NCBI RefSeq assembly: GCF_900142825.1
Contig: NZ_FRCH01000002.1
Span: 434,001-498,000 of the forward strand
Reading direction: 5' to 3'
DNA: 64,000 nt
From: Rhodanobacter sp. OK091
GTDB taxonomy: Bacteria > Pseudomonadota > Gammaproteobacteria > Xanthomonadales > Rhodanobacteraceae
A program made the position numbers and the translations under genes. Positions 53,026-62,623 of this stretch are shown piece after piece (positions within the stretch are counted from its first letter, which is position 1; every line of letters starts with the position of its first letter). The notes under the pieces were generated by a model. The model ran no database searches. It was not told the origin of the DNA and saw nothing but the letters and a program-made list of their open reading frames with translations.

Positions 53026-55884
53026 ATGTCGGATGTCACGATCAAACAACTCGCCCAGGTGCTGGGCATGCCGGTCGACCGGTTGCTTACGCAACTGGGC
53101 GAGGCGGGCATGAAATTCTCCGATCAGGAGCAAGTCATCAGCAGCACCGAAAAGGTGAAGCTGCTTGGCTTTCTACGTCGCACGCACGGCAAGAGCGAAG
53201 CTGCCGCAGAGGTCGATGACAGCGCACCGCGCCAGATCACCCTCAAGCGGCGCACGGTCGGCGAGCTGAAAGTCGCCACGCCGGGCGGCCGCGGTGCCAC
53301 GGGTGCAGCCAAGACGGTCAACGTCGAGGTTCGTGCCAAGCGCACCTACGTCAAGCGCAGCGTGATTGCCGAGGAAGCCAGCGTCGAGCCCGAGCGCGAG
53401 GATGCCGTGCGCAAGCTGCAGGAATCGCAGCAGCAGCGCGAGCAGGAGGAACAGGATCGCCTCAGCGCTGAGCATCGCCGTCAGGAGGAAGCGCGGCAAC
53501 GCGCCCTTGACGAGCAGTCGCGGCAAGCTGAAAAGGCGCAGCGCCCGGTTGAGGCAGCCAGCGCACCCGAGCCGGCCGTGGTCGACCGTGTCGAGGTCGA
53601 GACGGCGCCGGAGGCGGCAGCAGCCGAGGCCTCTTCGTCGGATGCTGGCGATGACGCTGCGGGATCCGTCCAGCGCATGGACCAGCGCGATCTGGGCATG
53701 ATCCTGCCGCGCATCCATGAGCCGCGCAAGCGCGAAAAACTGGTCAAGCCCGTCGTGCCGCCACCGGCGCCGGCGCCCGCTGCCCCTGTGCCACCGGCGG
53801 CTCGCGTAGCCGTGGCCGGTGCCGGCGGAGCGGCCGCACCGGCTGCAGCCGGCGACGCCAGCCGGAACAAGCCAAAACATGCGCGCGAGCGCAATGACAG
53901 TGCGGGTAATGGCAATGGTGCGGCTGGCAAGGAAGGCCGTGAAAGCGCCGGCAAGCGTTTTGCCGGCGGCCAGATGCATCTGAGCGAGGCCGACCGGGCT
54001 CGCCGCTCCTCCTCCAGCAACAAGCGTGGCAAGCCGGGTCGCAGCAGCGGCCGCGAGATGCTGTCGCGCGGCAACAATCCGCCGAGCGGTCCGCATGGCT
54101 TCTCGCGTCCCACCGCGCCGGTGGTGCGCGAGGTGGTCGTCGGCGAAACCAATATCGTCGCCGAGCTGGCGCAGAAGATGGCGGTCAAGGGCTCCGAGGT
54201 GGTGAAGGCGCTGTTCAAGATGGGCGTGATGGCGACCATCAACCAGACCGTCGATCACGATACCGCGGTACTGGTGGTCGAGGAGCTCGGTCATACGCCG
54301 GTTGCCGACAACCAGAACAATGCCGAGGAGACGCTGGCGGCACATACCCAGAACGTCGAACTGGAAGGCGAGAAGATTACCCGCCCGCCGGTGGTGACGA
54401 TCATGGGCCATGTCGATCACGGCAAGACCTCGCTGCTCGACTACATCCGCCGCACCAAGGTGGCTTCCGGCGAAGCCGGCGGCATCACCCAGCACATCGG
54501 CGCGTATCACGTGGAAACATCCAAGGGCGTGATCACGTTCCTGGATACTCCCGGGCATGCTGCGTTCACCTCGATGCGTGCCCGTGGCGCGCAGTCGACC
54601 GACATCGTGATCCTGGTGGTAGCGGCCGACGACGGCGTGATGCCGCAGACGGTGGAAGCGGTGAAGCATGCGCGTGCCGCCAAGGTGCCGCTGATCGTCG
54701 CGGTCAACAAGATGGACAAGGACGGCGCCAATCCGGACAACGTCAAGCAGGGCCTGGTGCAGTACGAAGTCGTGCCGGAAGACTGGGGCGGCGACGTCCA
54801 GTTCATTCCGGTGTCGGCCAAGACCGGCGCGGGCGTCGAGGATCTGCTCGATGCGATCTCGGTGCAGGCCGAAGTGATGGAGCTGAAAGCCGTGGCCGAT
54901 GGCCGCGCCTCCGGCGTGGTGATCGAATCCAGTCTGGATCGTGGCCGTGGCCCGGTGGCGACGGTGCTGGTGCAGCAAGGTACGTTGCGCAAGGGCGATT
55001 TCATCGTCTGCGGCATCGAATACGGCCGGATGCGCGCGCTGATCGACGAAACCGGCAAGCAGGTTCTGGAAGCCGGTCCGTCGATTCCGGTACAGGTGCT
55101 CGGTCTGTCCGGCGTGCCGGAAACCGGTGACGATTTCGTCTGCGTCGAGGACGAACGGCTGGCCCGCGAGGTTGCGCAGGAGCGAGAGCTCAAGCGTCGC
55201 GAAACGCGCATGGTCAGCAAGAGCAACCGGCTCGAGGACATCATCGCCAAGATGGGTCAGGGCGTGGAGCAGCAGACCCTCAACATCCTGGTCAAGGGCG
55301 ACGTGCAGGGTTCGGTCGAGGCGCTGCGCGAATCGCTGACCCAGATCGGCAACGAGCGGGTCAGGGTCAATGTGGTCTCGTCCGGCGTCGGCGGCATCAA
55401 CGAATCCGATGCCACCTTGGCGGCGGCTTCGAAGGCGCTGATCATCGGCTTCAACGTGCGCGCCGATGCGTCGGCGCGCAAGGTGATCGAGACCGCTGGT
55501 TTGGATGTGCGCTATTTCTCGATCATCTATGACGTGATCGATCAGGTGACCCAGGCAGCCACCGGTCTGCTCGGCATGGAAGTGCGCGAGGACATCATCG
55601 GCACCGCCGAGGTCCGCGACGTATTCCGCAGCTCCAAGTTCGGCGCCGTGGCCGGTTGCATGGTCACCGAAGGTTCGGTCAAGCGCAGCAAGCCGATCCG
55701 CGTGCTGCGCGACAACGTAGTGATCTTCGAAGGCGAGCTGGAGTCGCTGCGTCGCTTCAAGGAGCTGGTCGACGAAGTGCGCAACGGCATGGAGTGCGGT
55801 ATCGCGGTCAAGCAGTACAACGACGTGAAGCCGGGCGACCAGATCGAGTGCTTCGAACGCACGGAAGTGGCGCGTACGCTCTAA
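53026..55884 (+). CDS. infB: Translation initiation factor IF-2
   Basis: A 952-residue GTPase that positions initiator tRNA on the 30S subunit. The N-terminal IF2N subdomain ([20 protein letters not shown]) is followed by a long charged Ala/Glu/Arg-rich linker to about 350 and a second IF2N segment (about 370-420). The GTPase domain follows, with [14 protein letters not shown] (about 462), [11 protein letters not shown] (about 507) and NKMDKDGA (about 562), then domains II, III and the fMet-tRNA-binding C-domain. It works with the tRNA-fMet encoded at the head of the same cluster. Internal shorter IF2 starts are possible but unproven. Confidence 0.97.
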   Translation: MSDVTIKQLAQVLGMPVDRLLTQLGEAGMKFSDQEQVISSTEKVKLLGFLRRTHGKSEAAAEVDDSAPRQITLKRRTVGELKVATPGGRGATGAAKTVNVEVRAKRTYVKRSVIAEEASVEPEREDAVRKLQESQQQREQEEQDRLSAEHRRQEEARQRALDEQSRQAEKAQRPVEAASAPEPAVVDRVEVETAPEAAAAEASSSDAGDDAAGSVQRMDQRDLGMILPRIHEPRKREKLVKPVVPPPAPAPAAPVPPAARVAVAGAGGAAAPAAAGDASRNKPKHARERNDSAGNGNGAAGKEGRESAGKRFAGGQMHLSEADRARRSSSSNKRGKPGRSSGREMLSRGNNPPSGPHGFSRPTAPVVREVVVGETNIVAELAQKMAVKGSEVVKALFKMGVMATINQTVDHDTAVLVVEELGHTPVADNQNNAEETLAAHTQNVELEGEKITRPPVVTIMGHVDHGKTSLLDYIRRTKVASGEAGGITQHIGAYHVETSKGVITFLDTPGHAAFTSMRARGAQSTDIVILVVAADDGVMPQTVEAVKHARAAKVPLIVAVNKMDKDGANPDNVKQGLVQYEVVPEDWGGDVQFIPVSAKTGAGVEDLLDAISVQAEVMELKAVADGRASGVVIESSLDRGRGPVATVLVQQGTLRKGDFIVCGIEYGRMRALIDETGKQVLEAGPSIPVQVLGLSGVPETGDDFVCVEDERLAREVAQERELKRRETRMVSKSNRLEDIIAKMGQGVEQQTLNILVKGDVQGSVEALRESLTQIGNERVRVNVVSSGVGGINESDATLAAASKALIIGFNVRADASARKVIETAGLDVRYFSIIYDVIDQVTQAATGLLGMEVREDIIGTAEVRDVFRSSKFGAVAGCMVTEGSVKRSKPIRVLRDNVVIFEGELESLRRFKELVDEVRNGMECGIAVKQYNDVKPGDQIECFERTEVARTL

Positions 55885-55887
55885 GGC

Positions 55888-55969
55888 AGAAATGAGTGTG
55901 GAGGAGTGAGAAATGAGTGTGGTGCGGTCGCCCTCTCTTGTTTCCCACTTCTCTCCTCTCAGTACTCAG
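55888..55969. repeat. GAGTGAG/CTCACTC inverted-repeat element, copy 2
   Basis: Left arm AATGAGTGTGGAGGAGTGAG and on; right arm, after GCGGTCGC, is CTCTCTTGTTTCCCACTTCT and on to ACTCAG. The arms are imperfectly complementary. It begins four bases after the infB stop. The right arm matches that of copy 3 over about 38 bases with few changes. Confidence 0.7.
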
Positions 55970-56000
55970 CTTGGTCTCCCGCTCGAAAAGCAGAAACGAG

Positions 56001-56071
56001 GGCGGGAGTGAGGAATGAGTGTGGCGCCACCGCTCTTTCTTGTTTCTCACTCCTCTCCACCCACTACTCAG
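56001..56071. repeat. GAGTGAG/CTCACTC inverted-repeat element, copy 3
   Basis: Left arm GGGAGTGAGGAATGAGTGTG; right arm CTCTTTCTTGTTTCTCACTC and on to ACTACTCAG. It ends ten bases before the rbfA ATG. Copies 2 and 3 are in direct orientation and fill nearly the entire infB-rbfA gap. Confidence 0.7.
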
Positions 56072-56080
56072 GTTGTCCCC

Positions 56081-56479
56081 ATGCCATCTCGTGATTTCAA
56101 ACGTACCGACCGCATCGGTGCCGAGTTGCGCCGCGAGCTTGGCTTGCTGGTGCATGCGGCCGTGCGTGATCACGGGCTGCCGTCGGTCAGCGTGTCGGAC
56201 GTGGAAATCACCCGTGATCTGGACTGGGCCACCGTATGGGTGACCGCCATGCTGCCCGAGCAAGGACTGCCGGCGGTGAAGGCGCTCAACGCGATGGGCC
56301 ACGAGATCCGCCATTCGCTGGCACACAGCGGCATGCGCATGCGTCGGGTGCCGGAGCTGAAGTTCAAATATGACGACTCGGTCGACAAGGGCGAGCGTAT
56401 CGAAACGCTGCTGCGCCAACAGGCGCGCGATCTGGCGCCGCTCAAGGACGACGAATCAACCGGCGACAAGCAGGATTGA
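56081..56479 (+). CDS. rbfA: Ribosome-binding factor A
   Basis: A 132-residue KH-fold protein for late 30S maturation and cold adaptation. N-terminal FKRTDRIGAELRRELGLLV, middle VSVSDVEITRDLDWATVWVT and C-terminal RMRRVPELKFKYDDSVDKG are family-typical. ATG 56081 is used; the longer open frame would start in repeat copy 3. No clear Shine-Dalgarno is visible, since the repeat occupies that space. Confidence 0.95.
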   Translation: MPSRDFKRTDRIGAELRRELGLLVHAAVRDHGLPSVSVSDVEITRDLDWATVWVTAMLPEQGLPAVKALNAMGHEIRHSLAHSGMRMRRVPELKFKYDDSVDKGERIETLLRQQARDLAPLKDDESTGDKQD

Positions 56480-56503
56480 ACCGGATCGTTGGGCTGTGAG
56501 CCG

Positions 56504-57430
56504 ATGAATCGTCCGCCGCGTATCAAGCACCGTGACCTGCATGGCATCGTCCTGCTCGACAAACCGCTGGGCCTGAGCTCCAATCAGGCACTGCAATCCG
56601 TGCGTCGATTGCTGCGTGCGGCCAAGGGCGGTCATACCGGTGCGCTCGATCCGCTGGCCACCGGGTTGTTGCCATTGTGTTTCGGCGAAGCGACCAAGCT
56701 GGCCGGCAGTTTGCTCGGTGCGCGCAAGGCGTATGTAGCTGAATGCCGGCTCGGCATTACCACCGATACGGCCGACCGTGAAGGCGAGATCGTGCGGCAG
56801 CGTCCGCTACCGGTACTCGACGAAGCCACCATCGAGGCGGCGTTGGCCAAATTGCGCGGACACATCCTGCAGGTGCCGCCCATGTATTCGGCGCTGAAAC
56901 AGGATGGCGAGCGGCTGTATGCCAAGGCGCGTCGTGGCGAGAGTGTCGAGGTGCCGCCGCGCGAGGTCGAGATCCACCGGCTGGAGCTGCTGAGGCGCAC
57001 GGACGACACGCTGACCTTGCTGGTGGAATGCGGCTCAGGCACGTATGTGCGCTCGCTGGCGGTCGATCTGGGCGAGGATTTGGGCTGCGGCGCGCACCTG
57101 ACTGCGCTGCGCCGGCTGTGGGTGGAACCGTTCCGCGAGCCGCGCATGGTGACGCTGGAGCAGCTGCAGGCGGCGGCGGAGCAGGGCGACGAAGCCTTGT
57201 TGGCCTGGTTGTTGCCGGTATCGGCCGGATTGTCCGATTTGCCGGTGCTGCAACTCGATGAGCTGCAAAGCATGGCGATTGCGCGCGGCCAGCAGATCGA
57301 ACTCCCGCAGGCCCCGTCCACCGGCCGCTGCGCCGCTTTTGCCAAAGATGGCGCGCTACTGGCGCTGCTGGAGCTGGACGACAGCGGCCGTGCGCGCATC
57401 CTGCGGGGCTTCAACCTGCCGCCGGACTGA
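56504..57430 (+). CDS. truB: tRNA pseudouridine-55 synthase
   Basis: A 308-residue enzyme making pseudouridine 55 in the tRNA T loop. The catalytic Asp is in GGHTGALDPLATGLLP (about 48), followed by KAYVAECRLGITTDTAD (about 73), the PUA-like C-domain and a YVRSLAVDLGEDLGCG block (about 182). ATG 56504 is chosen over the TTG five codons upstream. Fourth protein gene of the rimP-nusA-infB-rbfA-truB series. Confidence 0.96.
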   Translation: MNRPPRIKHRDLHGIVLLDKPLGLSSNQALQSVRRLLRAAKGGHTGALDPLATGLLPLCFGEATKLAGSLLGARKAYVAECRLGITTDTADREGEIVRQRPLPVLDEATIEAALAKLRGHILQVPPMYSALKQDGERLYAKARRGESVEVPPREVEIHRLELLRRTDDTLTLLVECGSGTYVRSLAVDLGEDLGCGAHLTALRRLWVEPFREPRMVTLEQLQAAAEQGDEALLAWLLPVSAGLSDLPVLQLDELQSMAIARGQQIELPQAPSTGRCAAFAKDGALLALLELDDSGRARILRGFNLPPD

Positions 57431-57459
57431 AGAAAATGTGCTCGATAACCGCTTCGCAC

Positions 57460-57489
57460 TTGTTGTAACACCACTCCCATCAGTAGAAT
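57460..57489 (+). promoter_or_regulatory. Candidate rpsO promoter
   Basis: TTGTTG, an 18-bp spacer and TAGAAT, with a leader of about 100 nt containing the 48-bp palindrome. An own promoter for rpsO-pnp matches the E. coli arrangement. Confidence 0.55.
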
Positions 57490-57522
57490 AGACAAGTTAT
57501 TTCAACGCTTTCATTCATCTAG

Positions 57523-57570
57523 GCGAAGCTTGCGCTTGCGTCATCGCGATGACGCAAGCGCAAGCTTCGC
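57523..57570. repeat. 48-bp perfect palindrome in the rpsO leader
   Basis: Two 24-bp arms (57523-57546 and 57547-57570) are exact reverse complements with no spacer; the left arm begins GCGAAGCTTGCGCTTGCG. As RNA it would form a very stable hairpin ending 26 bases before the rpsO start. No T-tract follows, so it is unlikely to be a terminator. RNase III processing or translational control is plausible. Confidence 0.9.
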
Positions 57571-57596
57571 ATCGCCTTTCAAGGAAACGTATACCC

Positions 57597-57866
57597 ATGT
57601 CTCTTACCGCAGAACAGACCGGCAAGATCATTGCTGATTTCGGCCGCGTGCCGAACGACACCGGATCGACCGAAGTCCAGGTGGCACTCCTGTCCGCCCG
57701 CATCGACCACCTCACCGGCCACTTCAAGGAACACAAGCAGGATCACCATTCCCGCCGTGGCCTGCTGAAGCTGGTCAACCAGCGCAAGCGCCTGCTCAGC
57801 TATCTGAAGGATCGCGATCTTGCGCGCTACCAGACCCTGATCGAACGCCTCGGCCTGCGCCGTTAA
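57597..57866 (+). CDS. rpsO: 30S ribosomal protein S15
   Basis: An 89-residue primary 16S rRNA-binding protein. [20 protein letters not shown] (about 21), [20 protein letters not shown] (about 42) and the end RLGLRR are invariant in the family. AAGGAAA ribosome site before ATG 57597. In E. coli S15 represses its own mRNA by binding the leader; here the leader carries a 48-bp palindrome. pnp follows after 25 bases. Confidence 0.98.
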   Translation: MSLTAEQTGKIIADFGRVPNDTGSTEVQVALLSARIDHLTGHFKEHKQDHHSRRGLLKLVNQRKRLLSYLKDRDLARYQTLIERLGLRR

Positions 57867-57891
57867 TTCACCGGACGAGGAGTAGAACAAA

Positions 57892-60006
57892 GTGGCAAAA
57901 GTAACCAAGTCATTCCAGTACGGTAGTCACGAAGTCACGCTGGAGACGGGCGAAATTGCCCGCCAGGCGTCGGGCGCGGTCATGGCCAGCATGGGCGGCA
58001 CGGTGGTGCTGGTCACCGCGGTAGCTGCGACCAAGCAGAAGGAAGGGCAGGATTTCTTCCCGCTCACCGTCGACTACGTCGAAAAGTTCTACTCCGCCGG
58101 CCGCATCCCGGGCGGCTTCTTCAAGCGCGAAGGCCGTCCGACCGAAAAGGAGACGCTGACCTCGCGTCTGATCGATCGTCCGGTGCGTCCGCTGTTCCCG
58201 GAAGACTTCAAGAACGAAGTGCAGGTCATCGCGCAGGTCGTCTCGCTCAACCCCGAAGTTGACGGCGACATCGTCGCGCTGCTCGGTGCGTCCGCCGCGC
58301 TGTCGCTGGCCGGTATCCCGTTCAAGGGTCCGATCGGTGCTGCCCGCGTCGGCTACGCCAACGGTCAGTACCTGCTGAACCCGACGACTACCGAGCTGAA
58401 AACCTCGGCGCTGGACCTGGTCGTTGCCGGCACTGCGGGTGCGGTGCTGATGGTGGAATCCGAAGCCCAGCTGCTGTCCGAGGATGTGATGCTCGGCGCG
58501 GTGATGTTCGGTCATCAGCAGATGCAGACTGCGATCCGTGCGATCGCCGAGCTGGCTGCCGAAGCCGCCAAGCCGTCGTGGGACTGGCAGGCGCCGGCCC
58601 GCAACGAATCGTTGGTCGCCGCCATCAAGGGTGCGGTCGGCAGCAAGCTGGAAGAAGCGTTCCAGGTGCGCGACAAGCTGCAGCGCCGCGACGCGATTTC
58701 CGCGATCAAGGCTGACGTGCTGGGTGAGCTGAAAGCGCAGGCCGAAGCGAACGGCTGGGCGTCGGCCGAGCTGGCCAAGGAATTCGGCGAGCTCGAATAC
58801 CACACCATGCGCGACAGCGTGCTGAAGACCAAGGTGCGTATCGACGGGCGTCAGCTCGACGACGTGCGCGCGATCACCGCCCGTGTCGGCGTACTGCCGC
58901 GCACCCACGGTTCGGCGCTGTTCACCCGCGGCGAGACGCAGGCACTGGTCGTCGTCACGCTGGGCACCACGCGTGATGCGCAGATCATCGATGCGCCGAG
59001 CGGCGAGTCGAAGGATCCGTTCCTGTTCCATTACAACTTCCCGCCGTTCTCGGTGGGCGAGGCCGGTCGCTTCGGTGCGCCGAAGCGTCGCGAAATCGGC
59101 CACGGCCGTCTCGCCAAGCGCGGCGTGCAGGCGGTCAAGCCCACGATCGAGGAGTTCCCGTACGTGGTACGCGTGGTCTCGGAAATCACCGAGTCCAACG
59201 GTTCCTCGTCGATGGCTTCGGTCTGCGGTTCCTCGCTGGCGATGATGGATGCCGGCGTGCCGCTGAAGGCGCCGGTGGCCGGTATCGCGATGGGCCTGGT
59301 CAAGGAAGGCGGCGACTTTGTCGTGCTCTCCGACATCCTGGGCGACGAAGATCACCTCGGCGACATGGACTTCAAGGTGGCCGGCAGCGCTGAGGGCATC
59401 TCCGCATTGCAGATGGACATCAAGATCGACGGCATCACCGAAGAGATCATGAAGGTTGCGCTGGAGCAGGCCAAGCGCGGTCGTCTGCACATCCTCGGCG
59501 AAATGGCCAAGGCGCTCACCACGGCCCGCTCGGAAATGAGCGAGTACGCCCCGCGCCTGATCACCATCAAGATCCACCCGGACAAGATCCGCGAAGTGAT
59601 CGGCAAGGGTGGCGCGACCATCCGTTCGATCACCGAAGAGACCGGCACCACGATCGACATCAGCGACGACGGCACCATCATCGTCGGCTCGGTTAATCGC
59701 GAAGCGGGCGAAGCGGCCAGGAAGCGCATCGAACAGATCGTTTCCGACGTCGAGCCGGGCCGCATCTACGAGGGCAAGGTCGCCAAGCTGATGGACTTCG
59801 GTGCATTCGTCACGATCATGCCGGGCAAGGATGGTCTGGTGCACGTGTCGCAGATCTCCGACGAGCGTGTCGAGAAAGTTTCCGACAAGCTCAAGGAAGG
59901 CGACATCGTCAAGGTCAAGGTGCTGGAAGTCGACAAGCAGGGCCGCATCCGCCTGTCGATGAAAGCCGTGACGGAAGACGAGCGCGCCAGCGGCGCCACC
60001 GCCTGA
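57892..60006 (+). CDS. pnp: Polynucleotide phosphorylase
   Basis: A 704-residue 3'-5' exoribonuclease, a degradosome component. Two RNase PH domains (about 5-230 and 310-545) flank an all-alpha linker; the catalytic core shows [14 protein letters not shown] (about 378) and [15 protein letters not shown] (about 484). KH ([17 protein letters not shown], about 563) and S1 ([18 protein letters not shown], about 622) domains close the protein. GTG start with a GAGGAG ribosome site. E. coli pnp autoregulates through RNase III cutting of its leader; no long hairpin is seen in the 25-base rpsO-pnp gap, so any such site must lie elsewhere. Confidence 0.98.
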   Translation: MAKVTKSFQYGSHEVTLETGEIARQASGAVMASMGGTVVLVTAVAATKQKEGQDFFPLTVDYVEKFYSAGRIPGGFFKREGRPTEKETLTSRLIDRPVRPLFPEDFKNEVQVIAQVVSLNPEVDGDIVALLGASAALSLAGIPFKGPIGAARVGYANGQYLLNPTTTELKTSALDLVVAGTAGAVLMVESEAQLLSEDVMLGAVMFGHQQMQTAIRAIAELAAEAAKPSWDWQAPARNESLVAAIKGAVGSKLEEAFQVRDKLQRRDAISAIKADVLGELKAQAEANGWASAELAKEFGELEYHTMRDSVLKTKVRIDGRQLDDVRAITARVGVLPRTHGSALFTRGETQALVVVTLGTTRDAQIIDAPSGESKDPFLFHYNFPPFSVGEAGRFGAPKRREIGHGRLAKRGVQAVKPTIEEFPYVVRVVSEITESNGSSSMASVCGSSLAMMDAGVPLKAPVAGIAMGLVKEGGDFVVLSDILGDEDHLGDMDFKVAGSAEGISALQMDIKIDGITEEIMKVALEQAKRGRLHILGEMAKALTTARSEMSEYAPRLITIKIHPDKIREVIGKGGATIRSITEETGTTIDISDDGTIIVGSVNREAGEAARKRIEQIVSDVEPGRIYEGKVAKLMDFGAFVTIMPGKDGLVHVSQISDERVEKVSDKLKEGDIVKVKVLEVDKQGRIRLSMKAVTEDERASGATA

Positions 60007-60053
60007 GTCTCCGGTAACAACAAAGCGATAGGTAAGCGATCGGTAAAGCGATC

Positions 60054-60085
60054 GCACAAGGCCCGGCTCACGCCGGGCCTTGTGC
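60054..60085 (+). terminator. Hairpin terminator after pnp
   Basis: A 14-bp perfect stem (GCACAAGGCCCGGC / GCCGGGCCTTGTGC) with loop TCAC, 47 bases after the pnp stop. Only a weak T content follows (GTTCTGG), so termination strength is uncertain. Confidence 0.6.
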
Positions 60086-60156
60086 GTTCTGGCGCCGATG
60101 ATTTTGTGCAACACGTTTTTGCTAGGATGCTAGGAACCATGCATGAGGACGCACCG

Positions 60157-61248
60157 ATGGCCGACCCGGCGAACGATTTCATCAGGGACTATCAAACCCT
60201 GGCGCAGCAGTCCTGGGACGCCTGGACACGCCAGCTGCAACAGCAGCAGCCCCAGCCCACGGTCAATCCGTTTTTCACGCCGCTGCCAGCACCGGCTTCC
60301 GGTAACGACACGCTGGAACGTACGCTGGCCGGCCTGAAGGGCTATTTCGACTGGATGCAGGGCGCTGCCGCCAGCGGTGCCGCAGCTCAGCCGGTCGATT
60401 GGCGTCAGCAATTGCAGCAGCTGTTCGGCGGTGCCGGCCAGCCGTTTGCGCAGGCGTTCGGTGGCATCGACAGTGCCGGTGCCGAAGGTTTTTCCAGGCA
60501 ATGGCAGTCGTGGCTGCAGGCCGCGCAGCACAGTGGTTTCGGTGATCTGCCGGGCGCACAGGGACCGATCCCGGCGTTCGGATTGAACCGCGAGCAGCAG
60601 ATGCAGCAGCAGGCCATGAGCGCCGCAGTGCTGGCCTCGTTGCAGGCGTCCGCGCGCTATCAGGCGCTGATTCAGCGCGCCAGTCAGCAGGGCATGCAAC
60701 GCTTGCAGGACAAGCTGGCCGAGCATGCCGAACCGGGCCGCCAGATCGATTCGCTGAAGGCGTTGTACGACTTATGGGTGGATTCGGCCGAAGAGGCTTA
60801 TGCCGAGGTCGCGATGTCGGACGAGTTCCGCGAAGCCTATGGCGAGATGGTCAACACGCAGATGCGCGTGCGGCAGATGCAGCAACAGCAGACCGAGCAA
60901 ATGTGCCAGCAGCTCGGCGTGCCGACGCGCACCGAGGTGTCCAGTCTCGGCGAACGGCTGCAGGCCCTGCGCCGCGAGTTTCGCGCCAGCCAGACGCCGG
61001 CATCCGCGGATCACGCCGATGAGATCACGGCGCTGCGCCGCGAACTGGCCGCGCTGAAACGTCAGGTTGCCGATCGCGCAGGAGCGGCGCCCGTTGCGAA
61101 GAAGGCCACGCCGGCCAGACCGTCGACTTCGGCGGTAAAGAAGTCCATTTCGAAGGCCCCTGCAAAGGCGGCGCGTACGGCGGCAGCCAGCAAGGCCAAG
61201 CCAGACGCCGCATCAAAATCCCGCATCAGTTCGCGCAAGCGCAAGTAA
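60157..61248 (+). CDS. phaE: Class III PHA synthase subunit PhaE
   Basis: A 363-residue partner subunit of the class III polyhydroxyalkanoate synthase. N-terminal DFIRDYQTLAQQSWDAW and the central LYDLWVDSAEEAYAEVAMSDEF (about 208-230) are PhaE hallmarks; Gln-rich helices surround them. The last 58 residues form a basic Ala/Lys/Pro/Ser tail (about 17 Lys or Arg), like histone H1 or the PhaF phasin tail. ATG 60157 has GAGGA nine bases upstream; ATGs at 60139 and 60127 are alternatives. phaC follows by 12 bases. Confidence 0.88.
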   Translation: MADPANDFIRDYQTLAQQSWDAWTRQLQQQQPQPTVNPFFTPLPAPASGNDTLERTLAGLKGYFDWMQGAAASGAAAQPVDWRQQLQQLFGGAGQPFAQAFGGIDSAGAEGFSRQWQSWLQAAQHSGFGDLPGAQGPIPAFGLNREQQMQQQAMSAAVLASLQASARYQALIQRASQQGMQRLQDKLAEHAEPGRQIDSLKALYDLWVDSAEEAYAEVAMSDEFREAYGEMVNTQMRVRQMQQQQTEQMCQQLGVPTRTEVSSLGERLQALRREFRASQTPASADHADEITALRRELAALKRQVADRAGAAPVAKKATPARPSTSAVKKSISKAPAKAARTAAASKAKPDAASKSRISSRKRK

Positions 61249-61260
61249 GGAGACGTCGCC

Positions 61261-62328
61261 ATGTACACGCCATTGCGCATCGACCCGACCAAGGCCCTGG
61301 GCGATATCGCCACGTTCCAGCGCAAGCTCGCCGCGGGCATGGGCCATCTGCGCGGCATGCGCGAGCCCGAATACGCGAACACGCCGCGCGAGCTGGTCTA
61401 CAGCGAAGACAAGCTGAAGGTGTGGCATTTCACCGGCCACGGCAAGACGACGGCGAAAACACCGCTGCTGATCGTGTACGCGCTGGTCAACACGGTGTGG
61501 ATGACGGACCTGCAAGCCGACCGCTCGATGGTGCGCAATCTGCTGGAGCAGGGTGAGGACGTCTACCTGATCGACTGGGGTTATCCCGACGGCGCCGATC
61601 GCTGGTTGACCCTGGACGATTACATCAACGGTTATCTCGATCGTTGCGTCGACGCGGTGCGTCAACGCCACGATCTCGATGCGATCAACCTGCTAGGCAT
61701 CTGCCAGGGTGGCGCGTTCTCGCTGTGCTACACCGCGCTGCACCCGGACAAGGTGAAGAATCTGATCACCATGGTCACCCCGGTAGATTTCCACACGCCG
61801 GACAACATGCTGTCGCACTGGTGCCGCAGCATGGACGTGGATTTGTTCGTCGACACCATGGGCAATATCCCCGCTGGGCTGATGAACTACGTCTACCTCA
61901 CGCTGAAGCCGGTGCGGCTGAATCAGCAGAAGTACATCGGCATGGTCGACATTCTCGACAACCCGACCGAGCTGGAGAACTTCCTGCGCATGGAGCGCTG
62001 GATCTTCGATTCGCCGGATCAGGCCGGCGAGGCGTTTCGCCAGTTCATCAAGGATTTCTACCAGGGCAACAAGCTGGTCAAGGGCACGCTCGAGATCGGC
62101 GGCAAGCCGGTGGATCTCGGCATGGTGACGCAGCCCGTGCTGAACATCTTCGCCGAGCAGGATCATCTGGTGCCGCCGGATGCATCGCGCGCGCTGGGCA
62201 AGCACGTCGGCACCACCGATTACACCCAGCTGGCGTTCAAGGGTGGCCATATCGGCATCTACGTGTCCGGCCGCGCGCAGCGCGAGGTGCCCCCGGCTAT
62301 CCATCAATGGCTGAGTGCGCGAAACTGA
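61261..62328 (+). CDS. phaC: Class III PHA synthase catalytic subunit PhaC
   Basis: A 355-residue alpha/beta-hydrolase that polymerises 3-hydroxyacyl-CoA into polyhydroxyalkanoate. The lipase-like box GICQGG carries the nucleophile Cys148; Asp301 (EQDHLVPP) and His330 (KGGHIGIY) complete the triad, at almost the same positions as in Allochromatium vinosum PhaC. The short length and linked phaE define class III, which favours short-chain monomers. No phaA or phaB is in the window, so the monomer supply lies elsewhere. Confidence 0.95.
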   Translation: MYTPLRIDPTKALGDIATFQRKLAAGMGHLRGMREPEYANTPRELVYSEDKLKVWHFTGHGKTTAKTPLLIVYALVNTVWMTDLQADRSMVRNLLEQGEDVYLIDWGYPDGADRWLTLDDYINGYLDRCVDAVRQRHDLDAINLLGICQGGAFSLCYTALHPDKVKNLITMVTPVDFHTPDNMLSHWCRSMDVDLFVDTMGNIPAGLMNYVYLTLKPVRLNQQKYIGMVDILDNPTELENFLRMERWIFDSPDQAGEAFRQFIKDFYQGNKLVKGTLEIGGKPVDLGMVTQPVLNIFAEQDHLVPPDASRALGKHVGTTDYTQLAFKGGHIGIYVSGRAQREVPPAIHQWLSARN

Positions 62329-62359
62329 CGCCTTCCCCGCAGAGGCAGAGGTCGTCGAT

Positions 62360-62545
62360 ATGGAGAAGCGTTTATACCGCTCGCGCAATGACAGAAAACT
62401 CGCCGGTATCTGCGGAGGGATTGCCGAATATTATGGCTGGGACCCGACCCTGGTGCGGGTTGCCTGGATCGTGCTGACCCTGCTGGGTGGATCGGGCATT
62501 CTCATCTACCTGATCCTGTGGCTGGTGATGCCCGAGTCGCCGTAA
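62360..62545 (+). CDS. PspC-domain membrane protein
   Basis: A 61-residue protein consisting almost only of a PspC domain: KRLYRSRNDRKLAGICGGIAEYYG, then one hydrophobic helix (TLVRVAWIVLTLLGGSGILI, about 30-50) and LWLVMPE. It resembles the small stand-alone PspC proteins tied to envelope stress rather than the full phage-shock operon; no pspA or pspB is nearby. ATG 62360 is preferred over the upstream in-frame start. Confidence 0.88.
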   Translation: MEKRLYRSRNDRKLAGICGGIAEYYGWDPTLVRVAWIVLTLLGGSGILIYLILWLVMPESP

Positions 62546-62623
62546 GCAGCCCATGGCGGTTTCAGCCTTGATCAGGCGGCATCCAGCAAGTGACATCCGT
62601 TCGACCGAGTAGCAAACAAGCCC

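Noticed and set aside
52974-53040. Small ORF starting at ATG 52974 in the nusA-infB spacer
   Set aside because: It is out of frame with infB, runs into it, and has no recognisable product; the preceding GGAGG alone is not enough.
57910-60114. A 734-codon minus-strand frame opposite pnp
   Set aside because: Same shadow effect: pnp is complete and conserved over its whole length, and the antisense product has no family features.
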